Part shown: positions 7,752 to 16,816 of the stretch, in pieces
How the letters are laid out: every line of letters begins with the position of its first letter
Position numbering within the stretch: the stretch's first letter is position 1
From: Phycisphaerae bacterium
GTDB lineage: Bacteria > Planctomycetota > Phycisphaerae > UBA1845 > PWPN01
Reading direction: 5' to 3'
NCBI GenBank assembly: GCA_012729395.1
Contig: JAAYDF010000097.1
Location: 68,487-111,054 of the forward strand
DNA: 42,568 nucleotides
Program-made: the position numbers and the translations under genes
Notes under the pieces: model-generated
What the model was told of the DNA's origin: nothing
Database searches by the model: none
What the model saw: only the letters and a program-made list of their open reading frames with translations

Positions 7752-9446
7752 TTACGGTTTCTGTCCTATGCCTCGGGCGGCATCGCGGATGGCGAGCAGA
7801 TCCTTCATGACATGGTGCAGGGACGCTTGGTGGTCGCGTGTGCCAAACGCGTCGTGCAGTGCTCGGTAGAGGCCGAAGAGTCGGTCGTAAGCTTCGCGGT
7901 GTTTGGGATTCGGCTTGTAGACCTTGGCTTTGAGGCCGCACATGCGGGCCTGGGCTTCCTGGACGGAGTCGTATCCGCCGCCGGCCGACCCCGCGACGAC
8001 GGCGCCGAAGAGGGCGGCTCCCAGCGCACAAGTCTGGGCGGAGCGGCTGATCTTCATGGGGCGTCCGGTGACGTCGGCGTAGATCTGCATGACCAGTGGA
8101 CTTTTCTCGGCGATTCCGCCGCAGTTGATGATCTCGCGAACGGGTACCCCATATTCCTCGAACCGCTGCATGATGATGCGGGCTCCGAACGCGCTGCCCT
8201 CGATGAGTGCCCGATAGACCTCGGCCCGTGTGGTATGCAGGGTCTGCCCGATAAGCAGCCCGGTGAGGCGGGGATCGACCAGCAGGCAGCGGTTGCCGTT
8301 GTTCCAGTCGAGAGCCAGGAGGCCGCTCTCGCCGGGTTTGAGCTTGGCGGCCTCAGCGGCCAGCGTCGCGTGAGCCTTGTCGCCCTTGTCGAAGTGATTG
8401 ACGAACCAGTTGAAGATATCGCCGACCGCTGATTGGCCCGCTTCAATCCCGAAGCAGCCGGGCACAATCGAGCCATCGACGATGCCGCACAGACCGGGGA
8501 TGTCGGCAAGCGGCTGGGTGTTGGGATGGATCATCATGTCGCAGGAGCTGGTGCCGAGGATCTTGGCCAGGGAGCCAGGCTTGACGCCCGCGCCGACCGC
8601 GCCGAAGTGGGCATCAATGGCCCCGACGGCGACGGGCGTGTCGGCCGCGAGGCCCAATTTGTCGGCCCACTCGGGGCATAGCCCGCCCGCGGACTGGTCC
8701 GAGGTGACGGCGTGATCGTAGGCTTTGTGTCGTCGTAGCTCGCTGAGCCGCGGGTCGATGCCGGCCAGGAAGTCGGCGGCGGGCAGCGACCAGTCGGCGT
8801 GGTACATGGCCTTGTGGCCGGCGGCGCAGACGTTGCGTTTCCAGGTTGCCGGGTTCGGGTTGCCGGTAAGCACGGCGGGGATGTAATCCGATTGCTCGAC
8901 CCAGTTGGCGGTTGCGTCCATCACTCGCGGGGCGACGCGGAGGCAGTGCAGGGCCTTGGACCAGTACCACTCGCTGCTGTAGGTTCCGCCGCATTTGGCG
9001 AGGTACTCGGGATGCTCGCGGCGGGCGGCTTCGGTGATCTCCTGTGCCTCGGCGAAGGCGGTGTGATCCTTCCAGAGCCAGGCGAGGGCGTTGAGGTCGC
9101 GGGCGAACTTCTTGTGCTGGGCCAGCGGTACGCCCTGGGCGTCGACCGGCAGGGGAGTGCTGGCGGTGGCGTCGATGCCGATGCCGATGATCTGCCGCGG
9201 CGAGAAGCCTTTGACCTTGGCCGCCGCTCGCAGGGCGGCTCGGGTGCACTTGGCTGCGGCGGTGAGCCAGTCGGCCGGGTTCTGCCGAGCCACGTTGGGG
9301 TCTTTGCGATCCAAGATGATGCCCGCCTCGCCGCTCGGGTAGGCCGCGACGGCGGTGGCGACTTCGGCCCCTGTTCGGGGATCGACAATCAGCGCCCGGG
9401 CGGAGTTCGTTCCGAAGTCCAGTCCCAACACGTAAGCCTTGGCCAT
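7752..9446 (-). CDS. araB: Ribulokinase
   Basis: FGGY-family carbohydrate kinase; ribulokinase phosphorylates L-ribulose (and D-ribulose or ribitol in some members) with ATP. The 564 residues equal E. coli AraB in length. The first ATPase motif is GLDFGTNSARALIVD (8-22). Family blocks include the IGIGIDATASTP substrate region, TYSSEWYWSK, GAIDAHFGAVGAG, and near the C-terminus INCGGIAEKSPLVMQIYAD with CALGAALFGAVVAG. It follows the M24-like gene by only 42 bp on the same strand, so they are probably co-transcribed. No araA or araD is in the window, so the pathway is not closed here. Ribulokinase is more likely than xylulo- or glycerol kinase because of the length and the TYSSEWYWSK block. Confidence 0.9.
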   Translation of the reverse strand: MAKAYVLGLDFGTNSARALIVDPRTGAEVATAVAAYPSGEAGIILDRKDPNVARQNPADWLTAAAKCTRAALRAAAKVKGFSPRQIIGIGIDATASTPLPVDAQGVPLAQHKKFARDLNALAWLWKDHTAFAEAQEITEAARREHPEYLAKCGGTYSSEWYWSKALHCLRVAPRVMDATANWVEQSDYIPAVLTGNPNPATWKRNVCAAGHKAMYHADWSLPAADFLAGIDPRLSELRRHKAYDHAVTSDQSAGGLCPEWADKLGLAADTPVAVGAIDAHFGAVGAGVKPGSLAKILGTSSCDMMIHPNTQPLADIPGLCGIVDGSIVPGCFGIEAGQSAVGDIFNWFVNHFDKGDKAHATLAAEAAKLKPGESGLLALDWNNGNRCLLVDPRLTGLLIGQTLHTTRAEVYRALIEGSAFGARIIMQRFEEYGVPVREIINCGGIAEKSPLVMQIYADVTGRPMKISRSAQTCALGAALFGAVVAGSAGGGYDSVQEAQARMCGLKAKVYKPNPKHREAYDRLFGLYRALHDAFGTRDHQASLHHVMKDLLAIRDAARGIGQKP

Positions 9447-9488
9447 GATCGTGCTCCCTACTGCTGTGCGCGGGCATGGTCGGCCCGC

Positions 9489-10607
9489 TCACAGGCTCAA
9501 GATGTTGCAGCGGTCCCAGTTCCGGCCGCCGCCGGCGTATGTGCTGACGGGCCACTGTCCGGTGGCGGTCAGAATCTCATTGGCGTTGGGGCCCACGAGG
9601 ATGGTGTCCTCGCTCTTGGTGCCGGCGATCGAGGGGTTCCAGGCGAATGCTTGGTTGGCCAGCACCTTGGTCGCGTTGCCCGGCGAGGCTTTGGCGTCGC
9701 GGGCGGTGTAGCCCGTGGGGCCGCCCTGATGGTGATACTGCCACTCATCGGGGTAGCCGCTGTCGGCGTAGACCTTGCGGGCGAGTTCGAAGATGTCGCC
9801 CAGTGTCCGGCCGGGCCGGGTCTGCCCGATCATCACCGCGTCGATGTTGCACACCGCTTCGTGGCGGCGTCGCAGGTCGCTGGAGATCGGCCCGAAGGCG
9901 AAGACCCGCGAGCACGAGGCGATCAGGCCGCCGCGTTCACCGCCGATGACCGCCATCCCGTGTTTGGCGAATCGCGTTGCCGTGGGGATGGGGTGGCGGT
10001 AGCTGCGGGCGCGGTCATCGGCGGCAATCAGCAGGACGGGGGCGCGGATTTCGCGTTCGAGCAAGCTCGCCGACAGCCGAGCCGCCAACTGGAACTCGGT
10101 CATGCCCCGCCGCGTTTGTCTGCACACCTGCTCCAGCACGCTGGCCGTCTCGCGGGCAAGCGCCCGCAACCGCCCGATCTCCGGTTCCACCAGCGACCAA
10201 CGCAGACGGTCGAAATCCGACTTGAGCGTGGCCACCGTGTCTGGAAGCCCGGCGACTCGGCCGTCACACGCTGCCCGAAGCGATCCGAGCACCTCGCGCC
10301 AGACGGGTGCGGCCGCGGCTCCATCATGCCAGGCATAGGATCGCACCTCGATGCCCAACTCGTGCAGTTCCTCGCCCGTCATTCGCGGGGCCTCGATCGC
10401 GTTGGTTACCGCTACGGTCCGGTCGCGCGTTATCACCAGTGAGACGGCGCCGCCCTCGGTGCCGAGGTTGACGTGGTTCAGCCCGCCGCCGGTGAACCAG
10501 GCGAAGTTGGCCCGTCGGGTCAGCACAACCGCGTCGAGGTCGTGCTCGTCGAGGTACGCGGTCACTCGCTGGTGTTTGAGTCGGCACTCGTCGGCACATG
10601 CAGGCAT
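9489..10607 (-). CDS. M24 (creatinase/aminopeptidase P) fold protein, ligand-poor
   Basis: A 372-residue protein with the two-domain layout of aminopeptidase P and creatinase. The N-terminal domain covers about 1-145 (VVLTRRANFAWFTGGG) and the pita-bread domain about 150-360. Canonical metallopeptidases use five metal ligands (Asp, Asp, His, Glu, Glu). Here both Asp positions appear replaced (VIGGERGGLIASCSRVF, 220-236) and the EPG-type Glu becomes Asn (FAWNPSI, 321-327). Only the His (HHQGG, 292-296) and the last Glu (KSEDTILV, 331-338) remain. I infer a metal-independent, creatinase-like hydrolase or a binding protein rather than a peptidase. ATG 10607 has GGAGGAG about seven bases upstream. 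It sits between gapN and araB, which hints at a sugar-related role. The longer open frame running to 12056 is an overlap with the gapN shadow and is not used. Confidence 0.8.
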   Translation of the reverse strand: MPACADECRLKHQRVTAYLDEHDLDAVVLTRRANFAWFTGGGLNHVNLGTEGGAVSLVITRDRTVAVTNAIEAPRMTGEELHELGIEVRSYAWHDGAAAAPVWREVLGSLRAACDGRVAGLPDTVATLKSDFDRLRWSLVEPEIGRLRALARETASVLEQVCRQTRRGMTEFQLAARLSASLLEREIRAPVLLIAADDRARSYRHPIPTATRFAKHGMAVIGGERGGLIASCSRVFAFGPISSDLRRRHEAVCNIDAVMIGQTRPGRTLGDIFELARKVYADSGYPDEWQYHHQGGPTGYTARDAKASPGNATKVLANQAFAWNPSIAGTKSEDTILVGPNANEILTATGQWPVSTYAGGGRNWDRCNILSL

Positions 10608-10804
10608 GGCAAGCTCCTCCGGCTGGTCACTACGATCTTTGGAGGCAGATTCTACCGCAGACACCGGAGTTCGCCATCCGGGCAGCGGACACTTCGGCGG
10701 GAGGGCCCGTTCGCTAGGCACGTACCAGATGAGTGGCACACGGCAGACATGCGAGTCAAACGCAAGGATATCGCGCCGCAAGATGCTGACGTGCCGCCTT
10801 TCCC

Positions 10805-12433
10805 TCAGAACAGGAAGTCCGTCGACAGGAACTTGGAGTGCCGGCCGGTGACGATCGTGGAGATCACCTGCTGATTGGCGGGGGTGCTCTTGGCGGCGAC
10901 CAGGCTGCGAATCGAAAAGACACGCAGGGCATCCGAGACGCTCAGGGTGTTCTCGGCGGAGTCCTTGCGACCGACGAAGGGGAAGGTGTCCGGGCCGCGT
11001 TGGCATTGGCTGTTGATGTTGACGCGGCAGACCTGATTGACCAGTGAGTCGATCAGGCGGCTGAGGCGGTGCGGGTCGCTGCCGAACAACGACGCTTGCT
11101 GCCCGAAGGGCGATGCCTTCACCCAGTCGATGACCTCCTGCTCGTCGTCGTAGGGCAGGATCGGGGTGACCGGGCCGAACTGCTCGATCTGGCAGATGCG
11201 CGTGTTCAAGGCGGCGGGGTACAGGACGGCCGGGTAGAAAAGCGTGTGGTCGATGGTTCCGCCACCGCGGTTGACCAGCCGGGCACCAGCCGCCACCGCT
11301 TCGTCGGCGAGCTCCTTGAACCATTGCGGCTTGCCCTTTTCGGCCAGCGGCGTGATGCTGACCCCATCTTCCCAGGGCATGCCCACGCGCAAGGCCTCTA
11401 CGCCCTCGGCCAAGCGGGCGACAAACTGGTCCGCCAGGCTGCGGTGGACGAAGATGATCTTGATGGCCGTGCAGCGCTGCCCGTTGAACGACAGGGCACC
11501 CAGCAGGCATTCTTTCATCGCCAGGTCGAGGTCCGCGTCGGGCAGGACGACCGCGGCGTTCTTGGCCTCCAGCCCGAAGACGCAGCGTAGCCGGTTGGGT
11601 CGCGGGTGCTGGTGCTTGAGCAAGGATGCCACCTTGGCCGACCCGATGAAAGCCAGCACATCGATGCGCCCGCTCTGCACGATCGGTCCGACCACCGTCG
11701 CCCCTTCGCCGTAGATGGTGTTGACCACCCCGGGCGGGAACGAGGCGGCAAACGCCCGCAGCAGGGGCGCGTGTAGCAGCACGCCGTACTTGGGCGGCTT
11801 GAAGATCACCGTGTTGCCCATGATGAGCGCGGGGATGAGAGTCGTGAAGGTCTCGTTGAGCGGATAATTCTGCGGTCCCATGCACAGTACCACGCCCAGC
11901 GGGCTGCGGCGAATCTGGGCGATGAAACCCTGCTCGACCGCGAGCCGTGAACTGGTGCGATCGAGCTCCTTGAGTGCCTGGATGGTGTCGCGGATGTAGT
12001 CCACGGTGCGGTCGAACTCCTTGCGCGAGTCGGGCAGGGTCTTGCCGATTTCCCACATGAGCAGGCGGACGACCTCATCCCGCACCGCTTGCATGCGCGG
12101 GATGAACGATTCCAGATGGCGGATGCGGTCCCCGACGGACATGGTGGGCCACTCGCCGCAGCCACGACCGTAGGCCTCGCAGGCCGCCTCCAGGGCCTCC
12201 ATGGCCTTCTCAGCGGTCATGAGCGGATAGTGGCCCAGCTTGGTGGGAGCGGGGCCGGCCCCGTCGTCCACGCACAGCGGCGAGGTGACTTCCTGGCAGG
12301 GGCCTGTCCATGCTTCGACCTTGCCGTCGATCAGATACCGGGCTCCGTCGGCGTAGTAGGGTTGCCGCATGGCTTCGGGGATGTCGGCAGTGCGGGGGAA
12401 TACGTTTGCGGGGTTGGCGACAGGGGTGGACAT
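10805..12433 (-). CDS. gapN: NADP-dependent non-phosphorylating glyceraldehyde-3-phosphate dehydrogenase (GapN-type ALDH)
   Basis: Aldehyde dehydrogenase superfamily. The plant and archaeal GapN group oxidises glyceraldehyde-3-phosphate directly to 3-phosphoglycerate, giving NADPH and bypassing substrate-level ATP formation. The 542 residues contain the catalytic Asn in GPQNYPLNE (186-194), the general base Glu in FGLEAKN (286-292) and the nucleophile Cys321 in SFNGQRCTAIK. The GALSFNGQRCTA block is typical of GapN rather than of betaine or retinal dehydrogenases. The start at ATG 12433 is fixed by GGAGGT eight bases upstream. A 23-codon extension upstream is less likely because it runs through the palindrome at 12456-12470. 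It is the first gene of the minus-strand run leading to araB. Exact substrate is inferred. Confidence 0.85.
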   Translation of the reverse strand: MSTPVANPANVFPRTADIPEAMRQPYYADGARYLIDGKVEAWTGPCQEVTSPLCVDDGAGPAPTKLGHYPLMTAEKAMEALEAACEAYGRGCGEWPTMSVGDRIRHLESFIPRMQAVRDEVVRLLMWEIGKTLPDSRKEFDRTVDYIRDTIQALKELDRTSSRLAVEQGFIAQIRRSPLGVVLCMGPQNYPLNETFTTLIPALIMGNTVIFKPPKYGVLLHAPLLRAFAASFPPGVVNTIYGEGATVVGPIVQSGRIDVLAFIGSAKVASLLKHQHPRPNRLRCVFGLEAKNAAVVLPDADLDLAMKECLLGALSFNGQRCTAIKIIFVHRSLADQFVARLAEGVEALRVGMPWEDGVSITPLAEKGKPQWFKELADEAVAAGARLVNRGGGTIDHTLFYPAVLYPAALNTRICQIEQFGPVTPILPYDDEQEVIDWVKASPFGQQASLFGSDPHRLSRLIDSLVNQVCRVNINSQCQRGPDTFPFVGRKDSAENTLSVSDALRVFSIRSLVAAKSTPANQQVISTIVTGRHSKFLSTDFLF

Positions 12434-12455
12434 TGCAGCGGACCTCCATCTCAAC

Positions 12456-12470
12456 GCGGCTGGCAGCCGC
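12456..12470. repeat. 15-base palindrome in the gapN leader
   Basis: GCGGCTGGCAGCCGC has 7-bp arms around one base and lies 23 bases upstream of the gapN start, just before its SD. A TTGACG box sits further upstream on the minus strand, but no convincing -10 pairs with it. It could be an operator or leader hairpin for gapN; no regulator gene is nearby. Confidence 0.35.
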
Positions 12471-12594
12471 AGCCTAAACGAGTATCCGTGAGACGGCGTC
12501 AAGATACCCGAGACTGGGAGCCGGCCATAGCTTGCCCGGCCTTTGCCCGGGGTTTACGATGCGATTGATGCCGGGAAGCAGGCGGCGAATCAGC

Positions 12595-12656
12595 GCCGCG
12601 ACGGTAAGGAAGCGGCCGATCGCTGCCGAGAAGAACCGCTCCCTTACGGTCACGGC
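12595..12656. repeat. REP-like imperfect palindrome, copy A
   Basis: Arms 12595-12615 and 12636-12656 pair at 18 of 21 positions around a 20-base loop. Left arm: GCCGCGACGGTAAGGAAGCG. The same palindrome in the same orientation occurs at 36665-36740. It lies in the divergent region between gapN and the GH106-like gene (12434-12859), where no other gene is visible. Arm pattern and copy number suggest a dispersed REP-type element; no transposase is adjacent. Confidence 0.6.
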
Positions 12657-12859
12657 TCTGACAAGGCGGCTCACGCCGCCCGCGGACCCATGGCACGTAT
12701 GTGATGACTGGGAGGCAGCCGGTGCAGACAGAAGGCTCGATTCGTTTGTCCAGGAAGAATCCGGTTCGACGATCCGCTTCGCCGCCGGTGGTACAAAGCG
12801 GGTTGGATGGGCGGCTGTGGCGTGCACGCGAACACTGCTCACAGAGCAGTGCCACACGA

Positions 12860-15800
12860 GTGCGTTGTGGCTTGCTGTTTCGCTTTGGTCGGGTTGGGCT
12901 GCTTGCCGGCTGTTTGCTGCTGACCTTGAGTGCTGCAACGTCGCTTGCTGATGGATCGGCTGATCCAGCCTGGGCACGCACGCGCCCGCGACTGGCCGAC
13001 GTGGTGGGCACGGCCTCGCTCGAAGAGGGCTTCAGGAACCCGCCGCGGACGTGCAGCAGCGTGCCGCTGTGGTCGTGGAATGGGCGACTCGATCCGGCCG
13101 AACTCCGCCGACAGATTGATGAGTTGGTCGACAAGGGCGTGTACGGCGCGTTCATGCACGCCCGCGACGGCCTGAACAACACCGAGACGCCGTACTTCTC
13201 CGACGGTTGGTGGGAGGCGGTCAGAGCCAGCGTGGAGCACGGGGAGAAGGTCGGCTTCGCGGCGTGGCTCTACGATGAGGACAAATGGCCCAGCGGGGCG
13301 GCCGGCGGACGCACACTCGCCGCCGACCCCGAGGGTAATACCCGCAAGCAACTGACCCGGACCGAGCTTCGCGTCACGGGGCCGCGGCAGGTCGAGATCC
13401 GCTTCCCCGGCGCGACCTACGTCGTGGCCGGCCGAGTGGTCGGCGACAAGACGCTGGCGGGCGAGACGCTGAGCGAGATCACCTCGTTGAACAATTCCGC
13501 CTCACCCTGGTCCTGCCCCGAGGGCGACTGGTTGATCGTCGCCTATACCATGGGCCCGGTCAAAAGGGCAGAAGGGGTCATCAACTACCTCAACCCAGAG
13601 ACGATCCGCACGTTCATGGATATTACCCATGAGGCCTATGCCGCTCGGGTCGGCGACCATTTCGGCCGAGCGGTCCCCGGTGTTTTCTTCGACGAGATCC
13701 ACAACAGCGGCGCCCAGCTTGTTTGGGCTGAGGGTTTCGCCGAACGCTTCCGCGCGATGAAAGGCTACGACCTCGTGCCGCTTCTGCCGGGGCTGGTGCT
13801 GGACGTCGGCCCGACGACTCCCAAGCTGCGCTGCGACTACTACGACGTCTACACGACGATTTACGAAGAGACCTGGTTCCAGCGGATCGCCGACTGGTGT
13901 GACCAGCACAACATGATGCTCACCGGGCACACCATCGAGGAGATCAACTCCTACCTGACGCAGGGCGACTACTTCCGCACGATGCGGCATCTGCACATTC
14001 CGGCCACGGACAACGAGGACTTCCGCTACACCTGGCCGCGGGTCATCGGAGCCTGGAAGCCCAAGCAGATTGCCAGCCTGTGTCATGTGTACGGCCGGCC
14101 GCTGGTCGGCGTCGAGGCGATGGGTGGGGCGGGATGGTCCTTCACGCTCGACAGCGCCCGCTACGGCTTCAATATGTTGGCCGCCTACGGCGTGAACTTC
14201 TTCATGCCGCATCTGTTCCATTATGCCCAGGACTCCCCGGCCAATGTAGACGACTGGCCGAACAGTTGGTTCCTGCATAACCCGTTCTGGAAGTACTACA
14301 AGACGTTCGCGGATCACGGCAGCCGGTTGACCTTCATGTTGGCCGGCACCGAGCATGTGGTCGATGTGGCCGTGCTCCTTCCAACGACCAACCTGTGGGC
14401 GGGTTACGGCGGCGGCACCACCGTGCAGACCGTTCAAACACTCGTCGCCGCCCACCGAAGCGCGGATGTGATCGATCCTGGCTCGCTGGTCCGGGCGAAG
14501 GTGATGGATGGGCATCTGTCCATCGCGGACATGCGTTACCGGGTGCTGGTGTTGCCCGGCGTGCGCTGCATGCGTCGCGACGTGGCCGCCCGGGTTCGTG
14601 AGTTCGTGGCCGGTGGCGGCATTCTCATCGTGCATGATCGTTGGCCGACCGACTCGATGGAGGCCGGCCGCGATGATCTGGAATTGGCGGTACTTGCCAC
14701 CGAAGCCGCTGCCAAGGGTGTGACCCTCTCCAAGTTGGGCGACACCGTCGGTTTGGTAGCCGCGGCTATCGAGCCCGACGTAACCATCAGCGGCGATCGT
14801 GCTGAGCACCTGCGTTACCACCACCTCCGCCGCGACGGCAAGGAGGTTTACTGGTTTGCCAACGGGGTGCGCGAGCCCGGCTGCTGGCGGGTCAGTCTGC
14901 GCTGCACGGGTTCGCCGGCGATCTGGCAGCCGGAGGATGCCTCCATCACCCCGGTGTCGGCACATGTGGTGCGCGATGGGCGTACGCAGTGCGATCTGCG
15001 GCTGGATGGCTGGCAAGGCTGTTTCCTGGTGATTGACCCGGGGACGCGGGCAGGCGAGGGCGGGGTGCTGCTCAATGCGACGAACCTTCGCGAACCGGTG
15101 GTGGGGCGGGACACTTCGGGGCAGGTCAGCGTGAGTGGGCTTCTTCCGCCGGACGCCGACCGGGCCGAGGCTCAGGCTTCGGTCTGCGCGGCCGGGACAG
15201 AGCGGACCGTGGTTGGTTCGAGCGAGGAGCTTCCACGGTTGGCGGGGATCGAGCTCGGTGGCGATTGGCGGATGTTGCCCGCGGGCGATCGACTTGATGA
15301 TGTCTGGACGGTGGATCTTGGGGAGGCGGAACTCGAGCTTCCGGTCATGCGTATGCAGTGGGAGGGCGAATCGGAAGGGGAGGCCCTCGGCTGGCACTTC
15401 CGAGCTCAGGACGACCGGCGATGGCGGCAGGTCAAAGTGCGTGACGCCCGGCAGCCTGAGGCCGGCGCCGATCGCTACCGCTCGCGATGGCAGGGGCGGT
15501 TCATTTCCTTCTACAACCACGCCGACTTCCGGGCGCCGTTCGGCGGCCAGGGCCTCCAGTGCAGAACGACCTTCACACTGACGACCAAGGTCAGTGTTCG
15601 CGGCTGGTTGGCGGTCATCTGCGAAAATCCCTTCGAGGTCATCGTCAACGGGCAATCCTACCCCGGCAAGGGGGCACGCTTGCCGCAACGGTTTGACCTT
15701 CGCCAGTTGCAGTCCGGCGAGAACACGATCACCATCGCCGCCGAGAACGCCCCGGCCGTGCTTGCCGAGGGGCAGATCTTCATCGACGGCGACACGGTGA

Positions 15801-16591
15801 TCCAGCTCTTTAGCGACTCAACCTGGGAGGCGACACTACCGGGCAAATCGTGGCAGCCGGCCTGGGAATACGTGGCGCCGCCCGAGCAACCGTACGGCGA
15901 GCCGACCTATCCGCAGGAAGTACCCATGCCGACGGTGGCGTGGTATCGGCAACCGTTACCACCGGGCAGCGTCGCGCTGCGCGTGCCGCGTGTCGATGGT
16001 GAATGGCGTCTCTGGGTAGATGGCAAAGCGGTTGAGCCTCGTGACGATTGGATGCCTCTGCCGGCGGGGGTGTCGGGTGAGGGCTTGGCCCTGCGCGTTG
16101 CGGCTGAGCCGGGACAGCGCGGTCTGATCGAGCCCCTGCGCGTGCGGTGCCGGCCCGCGGAGCGCCCGCTCGGCTGTTGGACCCGGCAGGGGCTCGATTG
16201 GTACAGCGGCCGGGTGCTCTACTCGCGCGAATTCGATCTGCCTGCCGAATATGCCCGCCCAGACGTTCGCCTGTCGCTGGAACTCGGACAGGTCAACTAC
16301 TGTGCGGAGATTTGGCTTAACGGCAAGCTGGTCGGTACGCGCGTCTGGCCGCCCTATGCCCTGGATGTCACCGGGCACGTCACCGTGGGCCAGAACCGGC
16401 TGGATGTCGTCGTCGCCAACCTGTTGGCCAATCGCATGCGCTGGGATATCTTCGATGAGGTCAAGGGCGTTCAGTTGAACCGCAAATGGCACGACGGCAA
16501 CCTGCGGCGGGATGGCTGGTGCTTCGAGTCCGGCCTGCTCGGCCCGGTCCGGCTGGTCCCCCTGCGGAAGACCACGGTGACGATGGAATGA
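12860..16591 (+). CDS. Secreted GH106-like alpha-L-rhamnosidase
   Basis: A large exported glycosidase related to GH106, a family of retained-fold alpha-L-rhamnosidases acting on plant and algal polysaccharides. From GTG 12860 the product is 1,243 residues. A signal peptide (VGLLAGCLLLTLSAATSLADG) comes first, then the TIM-barrel start VPLWSWNGRLDP (about 68-79) and GFAAWLYDEDKWPSGAAGG (131-149). FFDEIHNSG and TGHTIEEINSY are likely active-site blocks. A glutamine-amidotransferase-like beta/alpha segment and two galactose-binding-like beta sandwiches close the chain; the last contains INYCAEIWLNGK-like NYCAEIWLNGKLVGTRVW. The frame is open from GTG 12701, adding 53 arginine-rich residues, but no SD supports either start; I chose 12860 because it places the signal peptide at the N-terminus. 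Substrate is inferred from family. Confidence 0.82.
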   Translation: MRCGLLFRFGRVGLLAGCLLLTLSAATSLADGSADPAWARTRPRLADVVGTASLEEGFRNPPRTCSSVPLWSWNGRLDPAELRRQIDELVDKGVYGAFMHARDGLNNTETPYFSDGWWEAVRASVEHGEKVGFAAWLYDEDKWPSGAAGGRTLAADPEGNTRKQLTRTELRVTGPRQVEIRFPGATYVVAGRVVGDKTLAGETLSEITSLNNSASPWSCPEGDWLIVAYTMGPVKRAEGVINYLNPETIRTFMDITHEAYAARVGDHFGRAVPGVFFDEIHNSGAQLVWAEGFAERFRAMKGYDLVPLLPGLVLDVGPTTPKLRCDYYDVYTTIYEETWFQRIADWCDQHNMMLTGHTIEEINSYLTQGDYFRTMRHLHIPATDNEDFRYTWPRVIGAWKPKQIASLCHVYGRPLVGVEAMGGAGWSFTLDSARYGFNMLAAYGVNFFMPHLFHYAQDSPANVDDWPNSWFLHNPFWKYYKTFADHGSRLTFMLAGTEHVVDVAVLLPTTNLWAGYGGGTTVQTVQTLVAAHRSADVIDPGSLVRAKVMDGHLSIADMRYRVLVLPGVRCMRRDVAARVREFVAGGGILIVHDRWPTDSMEAGRDDLELAVLATEAAAKGVTLSKLGDTVGLVAAAIEPDVTISGDRAEHLRYHHLRRDGKEVYWFANGVREPGCWRVSLRCTGSPAIWQPEDASITPVSAHVVRDGRTQCDLRLDGWQGCFLVIDPGTRAGEGGVLLNATNLREPVVGRDTSGQVSVSGLLPPDADRAEAQASVCAAGTERTVVGSSEELPRLAGIELGGDWRMLPAGDRLDDVWTVDLGEAELELPVMRMQWEGESEGEALGWHFRAQDDRRWRQVKVRDARQPEAGADRYRSRWQGRFISFYNHADFRAPFGGQGLQCRTTFTLTTKVSVRGWLAVICENPFEVIVNGQSYPGKGARLPQRFDLRQLQSGENTITIAAENAPAVLAEGQIFIDGDTVIQLFSDSTWEATLPGKSWQPAWEYVAPPEQPYGEPTYPQEVPMPTVAWYRQPLPPGSVALRVPRVDGEWRLWVDGKAVEPRDDWMPLPAGVSGEGLALRVAAEPGQRGLIEPLRVRCRPAERPLGCWTRQGLDWYSGRVLYSREFDLPAEYARPDVRLSLELGQVNYCAEIWLNGKLVGTRVWPPYALDVTGHVTVGQNRLDVVVANLLANRMRWDIFDEVKGVQLNRKWHDGNLRRDGWCFESGLLGPVRLVPLRKTTVTME

Positions 16592-16816
16592 GGCCAGAGC
16601 GGAGACAGGGGGGGGCGGACAGGAGACAGGAACTGAGTACGTCCAACGGCGCGCGAGGCGGATCCTGAAACAGGCTTGCCGCTTCGCGGTGAACGCGAGC
16701 CGATCATGGAGAGACAGAGAATCGTCGGATACGACTATCGCTGGAAACCACGGACGTCAGGGACGCAAACGAAATGACCGCGGGTTATTCCGCGATTCAA
16801 TGAGGGATGATGAGTG

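Noticed and set aside
8799-10442. 547-residue open frame on the plus strand
   Set aside because: It runs antisense to ribulokinase and the M24-like gene and has no recognisable family or SD.
9489-12056. 855-residue open frame joining an arginine/proline-rich part to the M24-like protein
   Set aside because: The upstream two thirds is the wrong frame of gapN. The real start at 10607 has a strong SD.
13502-15688. 728-residue open frame on the minus strand
   Set aside because: Antisense to the GH106-like gene; His/Arg/Pro-rich text without motifs.
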